A stretch of 64,000 bases of DNA from positions 20,277,495-20,341,494 of the forward strand of contig NC_021681.1 of the NCBI RefSeq assembly GCF_000247815.1. The letters are read 5' to 3'. The stretch's first letter is position 1. Each line of letters opens with the position of its first letter. The notes below the pieces were generated by a model. That model was given only the letters and a program-made list of their open reading frames with translations. It was not told the DNA's origin and ran no database searches. A program made the translations under genes and the position numbers. This DNA is from Ficedula albicollis. Its lineage: Eukaryota; Chordata; Aves; Passeriformes; Muscicapidae. Of the stretch, positions 1 to 13,149 are shown piece after piece.

Positions 1-750
1 GTTCTTTCTCCTGGCAGAAGACAACTTGGGGGTACCATCGGTTATAGTGTGGGTGCACATGTTTAGCTCCCTTGGTATTTAGGAGAAATGAAGCTGGATT
101 CTTTATGTCCCCACCGTGCTTTGCTTTTCATGTTTCAAAAATGTGCTTCTATATAAAATATTTGAGAGTGTTTGTGCCTATATACATATATATAAAATGC
201 AGTGTTTATATGAACATGCTTCTTGGATAGATTTGCCTTGGTTTAGGTTAGAAATAGCAATTATGTGCTAACAAATTGCCTATTACATATGCCCAGTATA
301 CAATTTTTCCAGCAAATTTGTAACAGTTTGCTCAGTTCCAAGCCTGTGTGAGTGTGTGCTGCTTTTCCAACCCATTCAGGGTTTTGCATGCAGAAATAAA
401 TTAATTTGGTTCTGCATGCTAAGTAATGTATTAATGAAAACTCAAATAGTCACATATATTTATGGGAATTTGCAGTTGCTTGACTTTTAAGATGCCTGAT
501 AACGAATTAGAATTAAATACAAACTCAAGGAGCTGCTTTGGCAAATAAGCATAGATGCTCATTGCACTCATCATGTGGCAGTTTTTCATGCACACAGTAT
601 TTACTTTAGCAGCATGAACTGTAGAATGTGCCCCTGAAAGTGCCAATTGTGGCTTAATTATAGACACAGGAATCACAATTTTAAGTTGTTTTGCTGCAGG
701 CTGTGCACTGGCTCTCTTTGAAGACAAAGTGCACATTTTGGGAACAAAAA

Positions 751-945
751 AAATCCACAACTAGCAGGATGTGATGGACATGGATGTGCTGGAATTGTGC
801 TTTCTATGAGGGTTTATTTTATAAAATGTTATCAAGGTTTCAAAGTCGAAATCCACAACTAGCAGGACGTGCTGGACATGGATGTGCTGGAATTGTGCTT
901 TCTATGAGGGTTTATTTTATAAAATGTTATCAAGGTTTCAAAGTC
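751..945. repeat. 98-bp tandem duplication present only in copy A
   Basis: The unit starting AAATCCACAACTAGCAGGA occurs at 751 and again at 849 (period 98). Both copies end CAAGGTTTCAAAGTC. Two bases differ between the copies within the stretch GGATGTGATGG / GGACGTGCTGG. The corresponding place in copy B (about 5029-5125) has a single unit, so this is a copy-number difference between the two larger blocks. Confidence 0.95.
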
Positions 946-1202
946 AATGGCAGTGAATAGACAGAATAAATCATTGTAGGAGCCAAGATGTCCAAGAGCA
1001 CACAACACCCCTGGCTGGTGCTTGGCCAAGACCCACAGGTTTTTCTCAGCTGTAGCTGCTGGTTGCCCCCAGCCTGATGCTGCCTCCAAGGTTGATGAGA
1101 GTGCATTCCTGGGCTTCCTCTGAGCCCTTGGTGGAGATTTTTGGATAGGTCAGGTCCCAGGAGAGATGGCTCCAGTATCCCAGGTGTTAGTGGCCTCCTG
1201 GC

Positions 1203-1615
1203 CACTACAGAATGGTTTGTGTTGGAAGGGACATTAGGGACCATCTCGTTCCAGTTCCCACTTGGCCTGGAACAATTCCTGGGATGGGGCATCCACGTCT
1301 TCTATGGGAAACCTGTTCCAGTGAAACCCCTCACAGGAAACAATTTCTTCCTCATATCTTATCTAAACCTGCCCTCTGTCTGTTTAAAGCCATTCCCTCT
1401 TTTCCTGTCATCACTATGTGCCCCTCTCTGGTTTTTTTAAGTCCCCTTTAAGTTGCTCTAGAAGGTGCTCTAAGGTCTCTCTGAAGCTTTTTCTTGTCTA
1501 GCTCTCTCAACATGGCTTCATAGCAGAGGTGCTCCAGTCTTCTAAACAACCTTGTGGCCTCCTCTCAGTTGCTGAAGGACCCATTAATTAATTGCTGTGT
1601 TTGGAGCCCAGCTGT
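1203..1615 (-). mobile_element. CR1 LINE, 5'-truncated 3' fragment (copy A)
   Basis: Read on +, the fragment starts with the reverse complement of a CR1 tail (ACAGAATGGTTTGTGTTGGA, then AGGGACATTAGGGACCATCT). It continues through blocks that I recognise from avian CR1 3' regions: GGGATGGGGCATCCACG, AACCTGTTCCAGTG, AATTTCTTCCTCATATCTTA, TTTAAAGCCATTCCCTCTT and CATAGCAGAGGTGCTCCAG. The element therefore lies on the minus strand and keeps only its 3' end, as most CR1 copies do. The reading frame is broken and no intact reverse transcriptase is present. The inner boundary near 1615 is approximate. CR1 is the main LINE of birds and other sauropsids, which is the best clue to the host. Confidence 0.88.
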
Positions 1616-2884
1616 GTTTCCACCCGTCTTTTGGTCATTCATCCAACTGGCCACATCCCAGACTGGATAAGTCCATATTGTGGGGTACAAATTGGGGTGA
1701 CACCCTTTTTATTTGAGGGTGGCAGAAAGCCTTTCTGTAGCCACTAAGGACCCCTCAGTCTCCAGGAGCCTTGTGGCCTTGCTGTGACCTTGGTTCTCTG
1801 CACCCTTTGACAGAGCCCATCTGGTCCCATGGGTCAAGATCAAATAATCCCTGATATGGATTCCTCAGCCTTATCTCCCATCTGCTGCCACTAAATCATC
1901 CACCTCCTGCAGCAGCAGGCCCACTTTTTCCCTGTTTAGCCTTTTACTATTATTTGCAGCATTAAACGTCAAACTATTTTCTAAGCATTTCCATGAAACG
2001 TTGGTTTGAAAAGTTATGGTTTATCAGTGAAATAAATGTAATGCAGCGTGTGTTACACCCCAATTATATGTGCATTAAGCCTTCCCATAAGAAGCCTAAA
2101 CTGAATTTTGCAAATTTTTATTTAATTATAGAGTTACATTTCAGGATGTATTAGGCCACCCACTAAGTGTGAGGGCGTTGTAGATTGCTCCCAAAGAACT
2201 ACCGGTTGCTTTGGGAAAACTTAGTTCTTGTCAACCTGATGAAGTTTATAGGAAATCTTCCTGCAAAAATGACAGCAGCTCTTCCCTGACTTCTCAATCG
2301 TACCCAATAATTTAATTTTAAAAACATTAAATCCAGTATTTGAAATAATTTCTTGTTAGGGACAAGTATAAATATTTTTCACTTTTATTCGATATTCGAA
2401 ACAAGTGCTGTGACTGTTTATGTATGAATGTGTGCATTTGTACACTGCATAGAAAAATATTCAGCATTTATGTGTGCTTCATTCATTTTACTGTTATGAA
2501 AAAACCCCTTGTATGTCTGGCCAGAACAGAATTTTACTGTAAATCTAATGCAGTGTGCTCATTTGTATGGGTTGCTGCAACTGGAATTTTTCAAATGCAT
2601 AATGTGGTGGTCATGATAATGTGTTTACAGAGTGTAAAATTTGAGCTTGAATTATGATTACTAAAATAATTGATCGCCAGCATTTGTGCTTTGCATAAGA
2701 AGAGTTTAGGAAAGCTGAATATTAAATAAACAGCATGTTGGATGAAACCATTTCTCTTTCAACTCATCAAATGAACAAAAACTAAAAGAAGAACATGTAT
2801 TCTTATTGCCAATTACTGTCCAAGGAGGATAATAATACAATCTTTATGACCTGCTAGAGCTGTATTCTTAAAATAAATTTCTCA

Positions 2885-4278
<1,394 letters not shown>

Positions 4279-7067
4279 GTTCTTTCTCCTGGCAGAAGAC
4301 AACTTGGGGGTACCATCGGTTATAGTGTGGGTGCACATGTTTAGCTCCCTTGGTATTTAGGAGAAATGAAGCTGGATTCTTTATGTCCCCACCGTGCTTT
4401 GCTTTTCATGTTTCAAAAATGTGCTTCTATATAAAATATTTGAGAGTGTTTGTGCCTATATACATATATATAAAATGCAGTGTTTATATGAACATGCTTC
4501 TTGGATAGATTTGCCTTGGTTTAGGTTAGAAATAGCAATTATGTGCTAACAAATTGCCTATTACATATGCCCAGTATACAATTTTTCCAGCAAATTTGTA
4601 ACAGTTTGCTCAGTTCCAAGCCTGTGTGAGTGTGTGCTGCTTTTCCAACCCATTCAGGGTTTTGCATGCAGAAATAAATTAATTTGGTTCTGCATGCTAA
4701 GTAATGTATTAATGAAAACTCAAATAGTCACATATATTTATGGGAATTTGCAGTTGCTTGACTTTTAAGATGCCTGATAACGAATTAGAATTAAATACAA
4801 ACTCAAGGAGCTGCTTTGGCAAATAAGCATAGATGCTCATTGCACTCATCATGTGGCAGTTTTTCATGCACACAGTATTTACTTTAGCAGCATGAACTGT
4901 AGAATGTGCCCCTGAAAGTGCCAATTGTGGCTTAATTATAGACACAGGAATCACAATTTTAAGTTGTTTTGCTGCAGGCTGTGCACTGGCTCTCTTTGAA
5001 GACAAAGTGCACATTTTGGGAACAAAAAAAATCCACAACTAGCAGGATGTGATGGACATGGATGTGCTGGAATTGTGCTTTCTATGAGGGTTTATTTTAT
5101 AAAATGTTATCAAGGTTTCAAAGTCAATGGCAGTGAATAGACAGAATAAATCATTGTAGGAGCCAAGATGTCCAAGAGCACACAACACCCCTGGCTGGTG
5201 CTTGGCCAAGACCCACAGGTTTTTCTCAGCTGTAGCTGCTGGTTGCCCCCAGCCTGGTGCTGCCTCCAAGCTTGATTAGAGTGCATTCCTGGGCTTCCTC
5301 TGAGCCCTTGGTGGAGATTTTTGGATAGGTCAGGTCCCAGGAGAGATGGCTCCAGTATCCCAGGTGTTAGTGGCCTCCTGGCCACTACAGAATGGTTTGT
5401 GTTGGAAGGGACATTAGGGACCATCTCGTTCCAGTTCCCACTTGGCCTGGAACAATTCCTGGGATGGGGCATCCACGTCTTCTATGGGAAACCTGTTCCA
5501 GTGAAACCCCTCACAGGAAACAATTTCTTCCTCATATCTTATCTAAACCTGCCCTCTGTCTGTTTAAAGCCATTCCCTCTTTTCCTGTCATCACTATGTG
5601 CCCCTCTCTGGTTTTTTTAAGTCCCCTTTAAGTTGCTCTAGAAGGTGCTCTAAGGTCTCTCTGAAGCTTTTTCTTGTCTAGCTCTCTCAACATGGCTTCA
5701 TAGCAGAGGTGCTCCAGTCTTCTAAACAACCTTGTGGCCTCCTCTCAGTTGCTGAAGGACCCATTAATTAATTGCTGTGTTTGGAGCCCAGCTGTGTTTC
5801 CACCCGTCTTTTGGTCATTCATCCAACTGGCCACATCCCAGACTGGATAAGTCCATATTGTGGGGTACAAATTGGGGTGACACCCTTTTTATTTGAGGGT
5901 GGCAGAAAGCCTTTCTGTAGCCACTAAGGACCCCTCAGTCTCCAGGAGCCTTGTGGCCTTGCTGTGACCTTGGTTCTCTGCACCCTTTGACAGAGCCCAT
6001 CTGGTCCCATGGGTCAAGATCAAATAATCCCTGATATGGATTCCTCAGCCTTATCTCCCATCTGCTGCCACTAAATCATCCACCTCCTGCAGCAGCAGGC
6101 CCACTTTTTCCCTGTTTAGCCTTTTACTATTATTTGCAGCATTAAACGTCAAACTATTTTCTAAGCATTTCCATGAAACGTTGGTTTGAAAAGTTATGGT
6201 TTATCAGTGAAATAAATGTAATGCAGTGTGTGTTACACCCCAATTATATGTGCATTAAGCCTTCCCATAAGAAGCCTAAACTGAATTTTGCAAATTTTTA
6301 TTTAATTATAGAGTTACATTTCAGGATGTATTAGGCCACCCACTAAGTGTGAGGGCGTTGTAGATTGCTCCCAAAGAACTACCGGTTGCTTTGGGAAAAC
6401 TTAGTTCTTGTCAACCTGATGAAGTTTATAGGAAATCTTCCTGCAAAAATGACAGCAGCTCTTCCCTGACTTCTCAATCGTACCCAATAATTTAATTTTA
6501 AAAACATTAAATCCAGTATTTGAAATAATTTCTTGTTAGGGACAAGTATAAATATTTTTCACTTTTATTCGATATTCGAAACAAGTGCTGTGACTGTTTG
6601 TGTATGAATGTGTGCATTTGTACACTGCATAGAAAAATATTCAGCATTTATGTGTGCTTCATTCATTTTACTGTTATGAAAAAACCCCTTGTATGTCTGG
6701 CCAGAACAGAATTTTACTGTAAATCTAATGCAGTGTGCTCATTTGTATGGGTTGCTGCAACTGGAATTTTTCAAATGCATAATGTGGTGGTCATGATAAT
6801 GTGTTTACAGAGTGTAAAATTTGAGCTTGAATTATGATTACTAAAATAATTGATCACCAGCATTTGTGCTTTGCATAAGAAGAGTTTAGGAAAGCTGAAT
6901 ATTAAATAAACAGCATGTTGGATGAAACCATTTCTCTTTCAACTCATCAAATGAACAAAAACTAAAAGAAGAACATGTATTCTTATTGCCAATTACTGTC
7001 CAAGGAGGATAATAATACAATCTTTATGACCTGCTAGAGCTGTATTCTTAAAATAAATTTCTCATTA
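4279..7067. repeat. Copy B of the ~2.8 kb direct duplication
   Basis: It begins GTTCTTTCTCCTGGCAGAAG, exactly as the window does, and follows copy A to CTCATTA at 7067. It then continues smoothly into 7068 onward, so this copy looks like the intact version of the locus. It lacks the 98-bp tandem unit of copy A. Confidence 0.93.
5383..5795 (-). mobile_element. CR1 LINE, 5'-truncated 3' fragment (copy B)
   Basis: This is the same CR1 fragment as at 1203-1615, carried by the larger duplication, so it is one insertion seen twice. Orientation, truncation and decay are the same in both. Confidence 0.88.
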
Positions 7068-7227
7068 TGTTCCTCTCAGTGTTAAAATACAGTCTTTCTA
7101 CCAGCAGATAAGTTGTGCCAAAAATAAAACCAGAAAGGTCTCTCATACATAGTTTCTGGTTATTAAATAATGTGCACTCTCCCTATCCCTTCCCAGCAGG
7201 ATCCTCTGGTTTCTCCAAAGGCTTAAG

Positions 7228-7245
7228 GAGCTCCTGCAGGAGCTC
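7228..7245. repeat. 18-bp perfect palindrome
   Basis: GAGCTCCTGCAGGAGCTC equals its own reverse complement. The next base on each side does not extend it. It sits in a run of related GGAGCT words (7227-7254). It may be chance or a remnant of a short GGAGCT repeat. Confidence 0.6.
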
Positions 7246-7735
7246 AAGGAGCTGGTAGATGCAGGGGGAGAATGAACAAAATTAAAGTTCTCTCCTTAGA
7301 ACTTCTCACTTGTTTTGATCATCTTGCAAATGAGGAGAAATGTATAGAATTTCTGTTTGTTGTAAAATAATGTTTACACTGTGTGTCTGATATATACAGA
7401 AGAGCGCTCAGACATCAAAGGGGATCTTCTTTTTGTGGGAATTGTAAGTTCTGTAGGAAGATTATTAGAGAAATTGTTATGATTTAGAGGTACATAATTA
7501 ATATATGGGAGTCAAATGCATTGTGCATTCAGTGTTTGATCAGCCCATATTCTGGGAGTGCAGTCTCTTAGGGAGAGATGCTCTGTAGAGTGTGTGGGCC
7601 AGGGCAAGGATGGAGTCGGCATCTCTGATCAGAGCAGAAAAGCACAGTGAGCCTCCTGCTTTGTCTGATGAGGAGTGTTGGCTGCTCCAAGGGAAGAAAT
7701 AACAGAAATAAAATAACAGAAATAATGCTGTCTTA

Positions 7736-7907
7736 GGGCTGGGGCGGGGGAAAGCTTTGAGGAAATGATGTTTCAGTCTCACCCAGATGTTTGCACCCTC
7801 GTGCCCTTTTCTCCTGGAGCGGGGCTGGGGCGGGGGAAAACTTTGAGGAAATGATGTTTCAGTCTCACCCAGATGTTTGCACCCTCGTGCCCTTTTCTCC
7901 TGGAGCT
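7736..7907. repeat. 86-bp tandem duplication
   Basis: Two consecutive units start GGGCTGGGGCGGGGGAAA and end CCTTTTCTCCTGGAGC, with period 86. They differ at about one base (AAAGCTTTG against AAAACTTTG). The minus-strand open frames across this place simply repeat the same peptide and are not evidence of a gene. Confidence 0.95.
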
Positions 7908-8748
7908 CTGTAGTCTGGCAGTGTGGGAGAGATGCAGCTGCTGCATCAAACCCCAACAGGTTGCAGGGCTTTGGATGCATTGGAAAAAAGGGAACGTGTC
8001 TGGCATGGCATAGGCAAGAGGAATACAGGAGTATACACCCCCTCCCCCCACCTTTTTGGGTTTTGTTCCCTTTGGCAGTCTCTGCCGTCCCGAGTACATC
8101 TCTGTTTGTATGCTAAAATGATCGAATCAGTAATGATCACTTTCTTGGGGTTTTTATGCTTTTTCTTGTCTTTTCTGCAAGGAGTCCTTCAGGGCTTCTG
8201 AAGATCTCATTTCTATTCTTGTGATAGCAGGTGCCTTTGATAATCTGTTTTTCTCCAGTCTTGATTATTCTTCTTCTGTGTTGTTTGTTTCTTCCTTTTG
8301 GCAATTACATCCTCAATTTTAGATTATTTTAGATTTCTATTGCTGAAATCAAAACAGTCAGTAACAGTCTTTCTGCATTTGCTGATGTATTTTTTTGGGC
8401 AGTGAGGTCCCTGCTCCTTGGCATCCTAGTTGTCTGCATATGGTAATTTATATTGTCTCTTAGCTGCAAGATATTTTTTGTTCAGCAAATTCTTCGTGTT
8501 TGTTTGCAGATGATCATTTTTGTTTAATAGCATTTTCTATTCCATGGCACAGCAGTGTCCTGAGAGAAAAGGATTTTCTCCTGGTGCTCTAATGAGTTGT
8601 TTTCTTTCTTGGCTCTCCCAAATGGTGTCCCATTCTTAGAAACAGTCCAGCAAGTGTCCGTGGACGTGCAGCAGGGCTTGGCAGATTCACTCTGCCCTGT
8701 TTGGAAATGTCTCAGGCACTGGAGTGGATCAAAGGGGCTCCTTTAGGG

Positions 8749-8861
8749 CGTTACGGGGCCGGGGTGACAACTGGATGCCAGTGCAGGCTCCCAGACCCGC
8801 CTGTGCCGCGCTGCTCCAGGGGACCAGTGACTCGGCACAACACGAGCCCCCCGCGCCTCCG
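8749..8861. promoter_or_regulatory. Small CpG-dense segment
   Basis: I count 11 CpG dinucleotides in 113 bp (in GGGCGTTACGGGGCCGGGG, GTGCCGCGCTG and CCCCGCGCCTCCGAACC, among others). The surrounding kilobases are AT-rich with few CpGs. In methylated vertebrate DNA such a cluster implies a germline-unmethylated regulatory element, a young GC-rich insertion, or gene conversion. It is too short for a classical CpG island, and no TATA box or obvious first exon is seen next to it. Confidence 0.4.
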
Positions 8862-9562
8862 AACCAGGAGCCATCTGAAATCAGAGTTTTGGTGCTATGA
8901 TCAAAAGGATTTTTTGCTGTTTCCATGAGTAAAATCCCTCCAAAACTAGGAAAAGGGTTCTATCTGCTGATCAAAGGGTCCTTTGGCATCCCCAGCCAGT
9001 GAGATTCAATGCAAAGGGAATTTTCAGAAAACTCATTAAAAATTAACAGTACTGGGGGAGAGAAAGCCCAGAGATAAATCCTTAGAGATCATGTTCCTTT
9101 AATAGAAGTTTTTACTTGAAATGAGAAATACCTGAATGCCCACTAGAAAACAAATTCTGTAATACATTCTTTGCACCACATTCCCTATTTGAGGACATGG
9201 GAGGTTTATAAATTCTGGATTTATAACCTGTTTTCTTTCTTGTATGGAGATATCTTTGATTTATCTGAGTGTTTGCTACTGTACAATTTGCCATATTAAA
9301 AAAAATCAAATTATGGATTTCTGCACCTTAGATTCCTATGGGTTGTATTGATCTTTCATGTTTTTGAAGTGTGTAAGACCATGAAACTTAAATTCAGAAG
9401 GTGTTTCTGAGGTGTATTTTTTTATAATGTATGTATTTTATATTATTGATTCCTTATTTGCTACTGTACAAATGGGAACAACTTTATTATTCTTCTGACA
9501 TTGCTTGTAGTTAAAATCAGCCTTCTAGGTCCAGGCTTAGTTGTTTCTTACTGATGTTCCAG

Positions 9563-9724
9563 AAGAGATACAGAGGAGGCACTGTGAAGAAACTTCTGGA
9601 TGAGATGTACAAGTTAATTATCAATGAGCTGAGATTTTATGATATCCACAGTGAATTTGGGGGGCATGCTTCCCTGCAGAAGCAAGAGCAAGTGTGGCAC
9701 TACTGGAGTGAATTACAGAAGTGA
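9563..9724 (+). other. Candidate coding exon, possibly terminal
   Basis: A pyrimidine-rich stretch ending TGATGTTCCAG precedes a frame of 53 codons and a TGA at 9722-9724. An ATG lies three codons upstream at 9554, and the frame is open back to about 9515. The predicted peptide begins KRYRGGTVKKLLDEMYKL and ends QEQVWHYWSELQK. It is rich in charged and aromatic residues and looks helical, unlike the low-complexity or Cys/Ser/Leu-rich shadows elsewhere. I do not recognise the family. A weak alternative donor (GAA|GTGAAG at 9721) would remove the stop and extend the frame. A 14-nt A run follows at 9730 without an AATAAA close upstream, so a retrocopy is possible but poorly supported. About 7-8% of random frames would stay open for this length, so the call rests on composition plus the acceptor. 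Confidence 0.3.
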
Positions 9725-9749
9725 AGTGTAAAAAAAAAAAAAAGCTTAG

Positions 9750-11430
9750 TTTTGAATGCATACTGAATACAAAAATAATTGCAGGCACAGTTAAGACAGG
9801 TGACTTCCTGTGGCAACTGCCCTCTTATTCTTTCTCAGTATAAATTACCTGAAGGTTGCTGTAGTCTGGATACAGCCTTGTGGTTTATTTCCATATATTT
9901 GCTGGTTTTGAATTCAATGGTAAAGCTAAGCTTCAAAAAACAAACAAAAAACCAACCCGCCCAGGACGGAATGATTAAACGTCATTTATTTGTTTGTTTG
10001 GTGCTCACTGTTCTACCTCCAAAGGAGCACCAAGCACCTCAGGATGTGGGGTATGTCCTGTAGGATTTTCCTGGGGTCTGTTTTCCATCACTTGCATCCA
10101 GAGACAGGGACTACCTAGTGCTGTGTGCTTTTGCTGCCCTATTCAAAATCTTTTTCTTTTGAAAGCAGTGAATATCAAGGCTGATTATAGATGTTGTTTT
10201 AAGGAGCTCTTTTAGGCTTTTAGTTACACCTTTGGCTGTTTAAATACCAGAAGAAATGTCTGCTAGGCTCAGGGTGGATCGAAGGGAAAACATTTTAATC
10301 AACAGGTAGAAGCCCTTGTTTGAAGTAATTGATTGTAATTTTGCTTTGGATTTAGAGAAATCAAACTTTGTCAAGAAAATAACTGTGCTGCAATCTATTA
10401 AAATGTTTGATTTCCCACTACGATTGAATTGTTGTAGTAGAAGTGCTATTTATTTTACTAATCAGGCTGATTTGCTGCTTTGCTTTGCTTTTGTTAAAGC
10501 ACATAACCTTTATTTATACAAATTATTTAAGTTTTTATGACTTTTTAGGAAGTTGCATGTTGATGAATAGCGTGTTTTTAATTTATTGTGCCCAACTGCA
10601 TTTAAAGGAAGGCATGTATCTAATGCAAAAAAATCTTCATTTGGTTTATTGTTGCAGTGTACTGGATAAAGAGGGAAACTTCTGCATTTCAACCTAGGGA
10701 AAAATACTCTTTTGACAGTAGTGAAATGAACTGATTTTATTGTTCAGTATTTTGGAATTAGTGAGGGTTTGTAGTCTCATAACTGGCAGATAAATTTCTT
10801 ATCCTTGAGTGTCCAGAGTACAGACAAAGCACGGAGCCACTTGAATGCAAAATAGTTGTGGTCTTACAAATTATTTGTATGCCACTGTAAAAAGTGGCCA
10901 CTTAACACTTTTACTTCATGAACACTCTGCCTGTGATTTCCAGCAGTTCTATTGATTGCTTAGTTGATTATTTAACTTATCTAATTTTTTTTCTAGTGGC
11001 TTTGATCAGATTTTGGCACCAAAATTTTAAATTGAATTTGAAATAAAAATCTAAACTCAATTTTGACTATTTCTATAGCATCTATATCTTCAGTGGGTTC
11101 TGTTGTCGAAACACTGAAGAATTTCAGTTGAAGAATTGAGAAAGGATTTTTTTTTTTAATTGGCTTTTTTTTTTAAATAGAAATTCTTTGCAAATATGAA
11201 AAAAACACACTGTTTTTGAAAGGAATAAATAGAAATGCTTCTGTAGTATTGTCTCATCTGCTTCTCTAGCAGCACTGGGCAGGAGACACAGCCCTGTTCT
11301 GGGGAGCCAGTGGAGACACTGCCCTCCAGTTCTCCTTAGGCACCATTATTTAGTTGTGTTTTGTTCTAGTTGGTTAAAATAATGAGCAACACAGTTTAAT
11401 ATTTTAATATTAATAATACCATTCATTAAT
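9750..11430. other. Non-coding AT-rich stretch
   Basis: It holds T-rich and A-rich runs (near 9930, 11150 and 11170) and AT-rich sequence near 10300-11100. No gene, RNA or element was recognised. Confidence 0.5.
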
Positions 11431-11432
11431 GA

Positions 11433-11648
11433 TATCTATAGGGATTTGTGTTTTAATCTTGTATCTATAGGGATTTGTATTTTAGTCTTTCTTAATTCTG
11501 AACATATTTAATAATAATGTCGTGGAAGTGTCTGTCTTTACCAGAATTTTTAAATATCTATAGGGATTTGTGTTTTAATCTTTCGTAATTCTGAACATAT
11601 TTAATAATAATGTTGTGGAAGTGTCTGTCTTTACCAGAATTTTTAAGT
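11433..11648. repeat. Staggered 29-bp and 93-bp tandem duplications
   Basis: The motif ATCTATAGGGATTTG occurs at about 11434, 11463 and 11556, so the spacings are 29 and 93 bp. The 93-bp unit (11463-11555 and 11556-11648) also repeats TTCTGAACATATTTAATAA and GTGTCTGTCTTTACCAGAA. Copies differ at a few bases. The pattern suggests two successive slippage or duplication events sharing one end. Confidence 0.93.
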
Positions 11649-12248
11649 TCTGGCTTTTTGGGTCTCTTGGGCCGTGAGTAACTCAGCTGCTCATCTTGGG
11701 CAGTGCCCACAGCTTTTCTTTGCAAGAGATTTGGTTAATTTAAAAGAGAAAAATACAATCCTCAGAAGGGTTTGGGTGGAGTGCCTGAGATAGGGCTGCT
11801 GAAATGACCTCAGTGGGTCAAGTCTGCTGCTGACTAAGGATGAGCAGGAGTACCTCTCTGGTTTGTTAATCAAAAGAAACACAGATGTTGGCTTTAATGT
11901 TTTTGCAAGTACACCTCCCTTCCTAAAACGTGTCACAAGAGAGATGTGACATGTGTTTGTACATGGAGGGTTACATGTGAAATCAGATTGGCCCCTCAGC
12001 AATTTTGAGCACAGTTTTTGGGACTACCGGGAAGGAGAAGCTGCTGCAGTGTTCCATTGCACCACGCTGCTGGAATCCAGGGTTATTTCCTTATCTTACC
12101 CTTTATGGCTCTGCAGCCTGTGCTGGGACAGAGGAATTCCATGCACTGATGGGAGGCTCTGGGGATCACTTTCCTACATGTGTTACTGACACTTTACACT
12201 GTTGTTGCTTCTCTGGCATGAATTGTTTGCCTCCCTTCATCCCCTCAG

Positions 12249-12303
12249 CCTTGCCTGTGGACGGTCTCTGGCTGGTCCATGCAGCCGCTGTCTGCAAAAT
12301 TTG
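12249..12303 (+). other. Candidate 55-bp exon with strong splice signals
   Basis: The upstream tract TTTGCCTCCCTTCATCCCCTCAG is a textbook acceptor, and TTTG|GTAAGAAC is a good donor. All three frames are open; one reads LPVDGLWLVHAAAVCKI. The length is not a multiple of three. No protein family is recognised and no phase-compatible neighbour stands out. It could equally be a cryptic exon in an intron or part of a non-coding transcript. Confidence 0.22.
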
Positions 12304-13011
12304 GTAAGAACGTTTGGCAAGTGTTGTTCTGAGGACTGGCAATTTTTCAAGTCAGTAAAGAATTTGTTAGTGAAGTCGTTACACAATCAAGTTTTAAAAA
12401 TTAACTCTTCATGTGCAGGCTGAAATAAGTGAGTGTAGTTTGATTTTTACTGCTTTATGGGAAGATACCGGGAACAAAAAGATAAAACTAGTAAAGTCTT
12501 CTAAATCACTGAATTAACGGATTAGCTAAAAATGCACCAAGGAAATTATCTTAACTTAGACCAAAGAACAAATAGTGCTAATTGCTCTTCAACTGAGCTT
12601 GCTCAGTCTGCAGATGTTGCTAGCAAAACTGCCTCCTTTTTGTTTTTGTGCGAGAGGGAGTGTCAGTGTGTAGGTGACCAGCACACCCAGCCTGCTGCAA
12701 GTCCGGGAGGTTCAAGGAGACTTCTCTGAAAAGGTGTCAAAACCAGTCCAGCAGTAGTATTTCTGGGCAAATATGGCAAGTGGATTTATTTCTGGGTAAA
12801 GCTGGTGTAAAAAAAGAAGGGGATATGTTAAATGGGTCAGAAGTGTGCTAGTGTTTTGAGATGTTTTTATAATTCCAAGATCTTGCTTATTCCTTACACA
12901 GTGATAAGAAAGATAAGACATAAGAAAAAGTCTGATAAATGATTGCAGCTGTACAGTGTCATACAACAAAAAAATATATGTATTGAACCTTGTTTTTATC
13001 TGATCCAGTAA

Positions 13012-13147
13012 GCAATCTCTTCTGAAGTGCAGCAGCTTGTAAACCTGGGTTTTTATTACTTGTTGATGATGGAAGATACAATCTCTTCTGATTTCTGCAG
13101 CAGCTTGTAAACCTGGGTTTTTATTACTTGTTGATGATGGAAGATGC
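13012..13147. repeat. ~66-bp tandem duplication
   Basis: The unit CAATCTCTTCTGA through TTACTTGTTGATGATGGAAG occurs twice, with starts 66 bp apart and ends 68 bp apart. A small insertion (TTTC against G) lies in the second copy near 13091. Confidence 0.92.
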
Positions 13148-13149
13148 AT

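Larger units (their letters stand above)
7068..8700. other. Non-coding stretch, nothing further recognised
   Basis: Apart from the palindrome and the 86-bp duplication, this stretch shows only T-rich low-complexity sequence. I see no conserved domain, poly(A) signal context or RNA gene. Confidence 0.5.

Noticed and set aside
7540..7980. 146-codon minus-strand frame with an internal repeat
   Set aside because: The peptide repeat reflects the 86-bp DNA duplication; there is no family feature.
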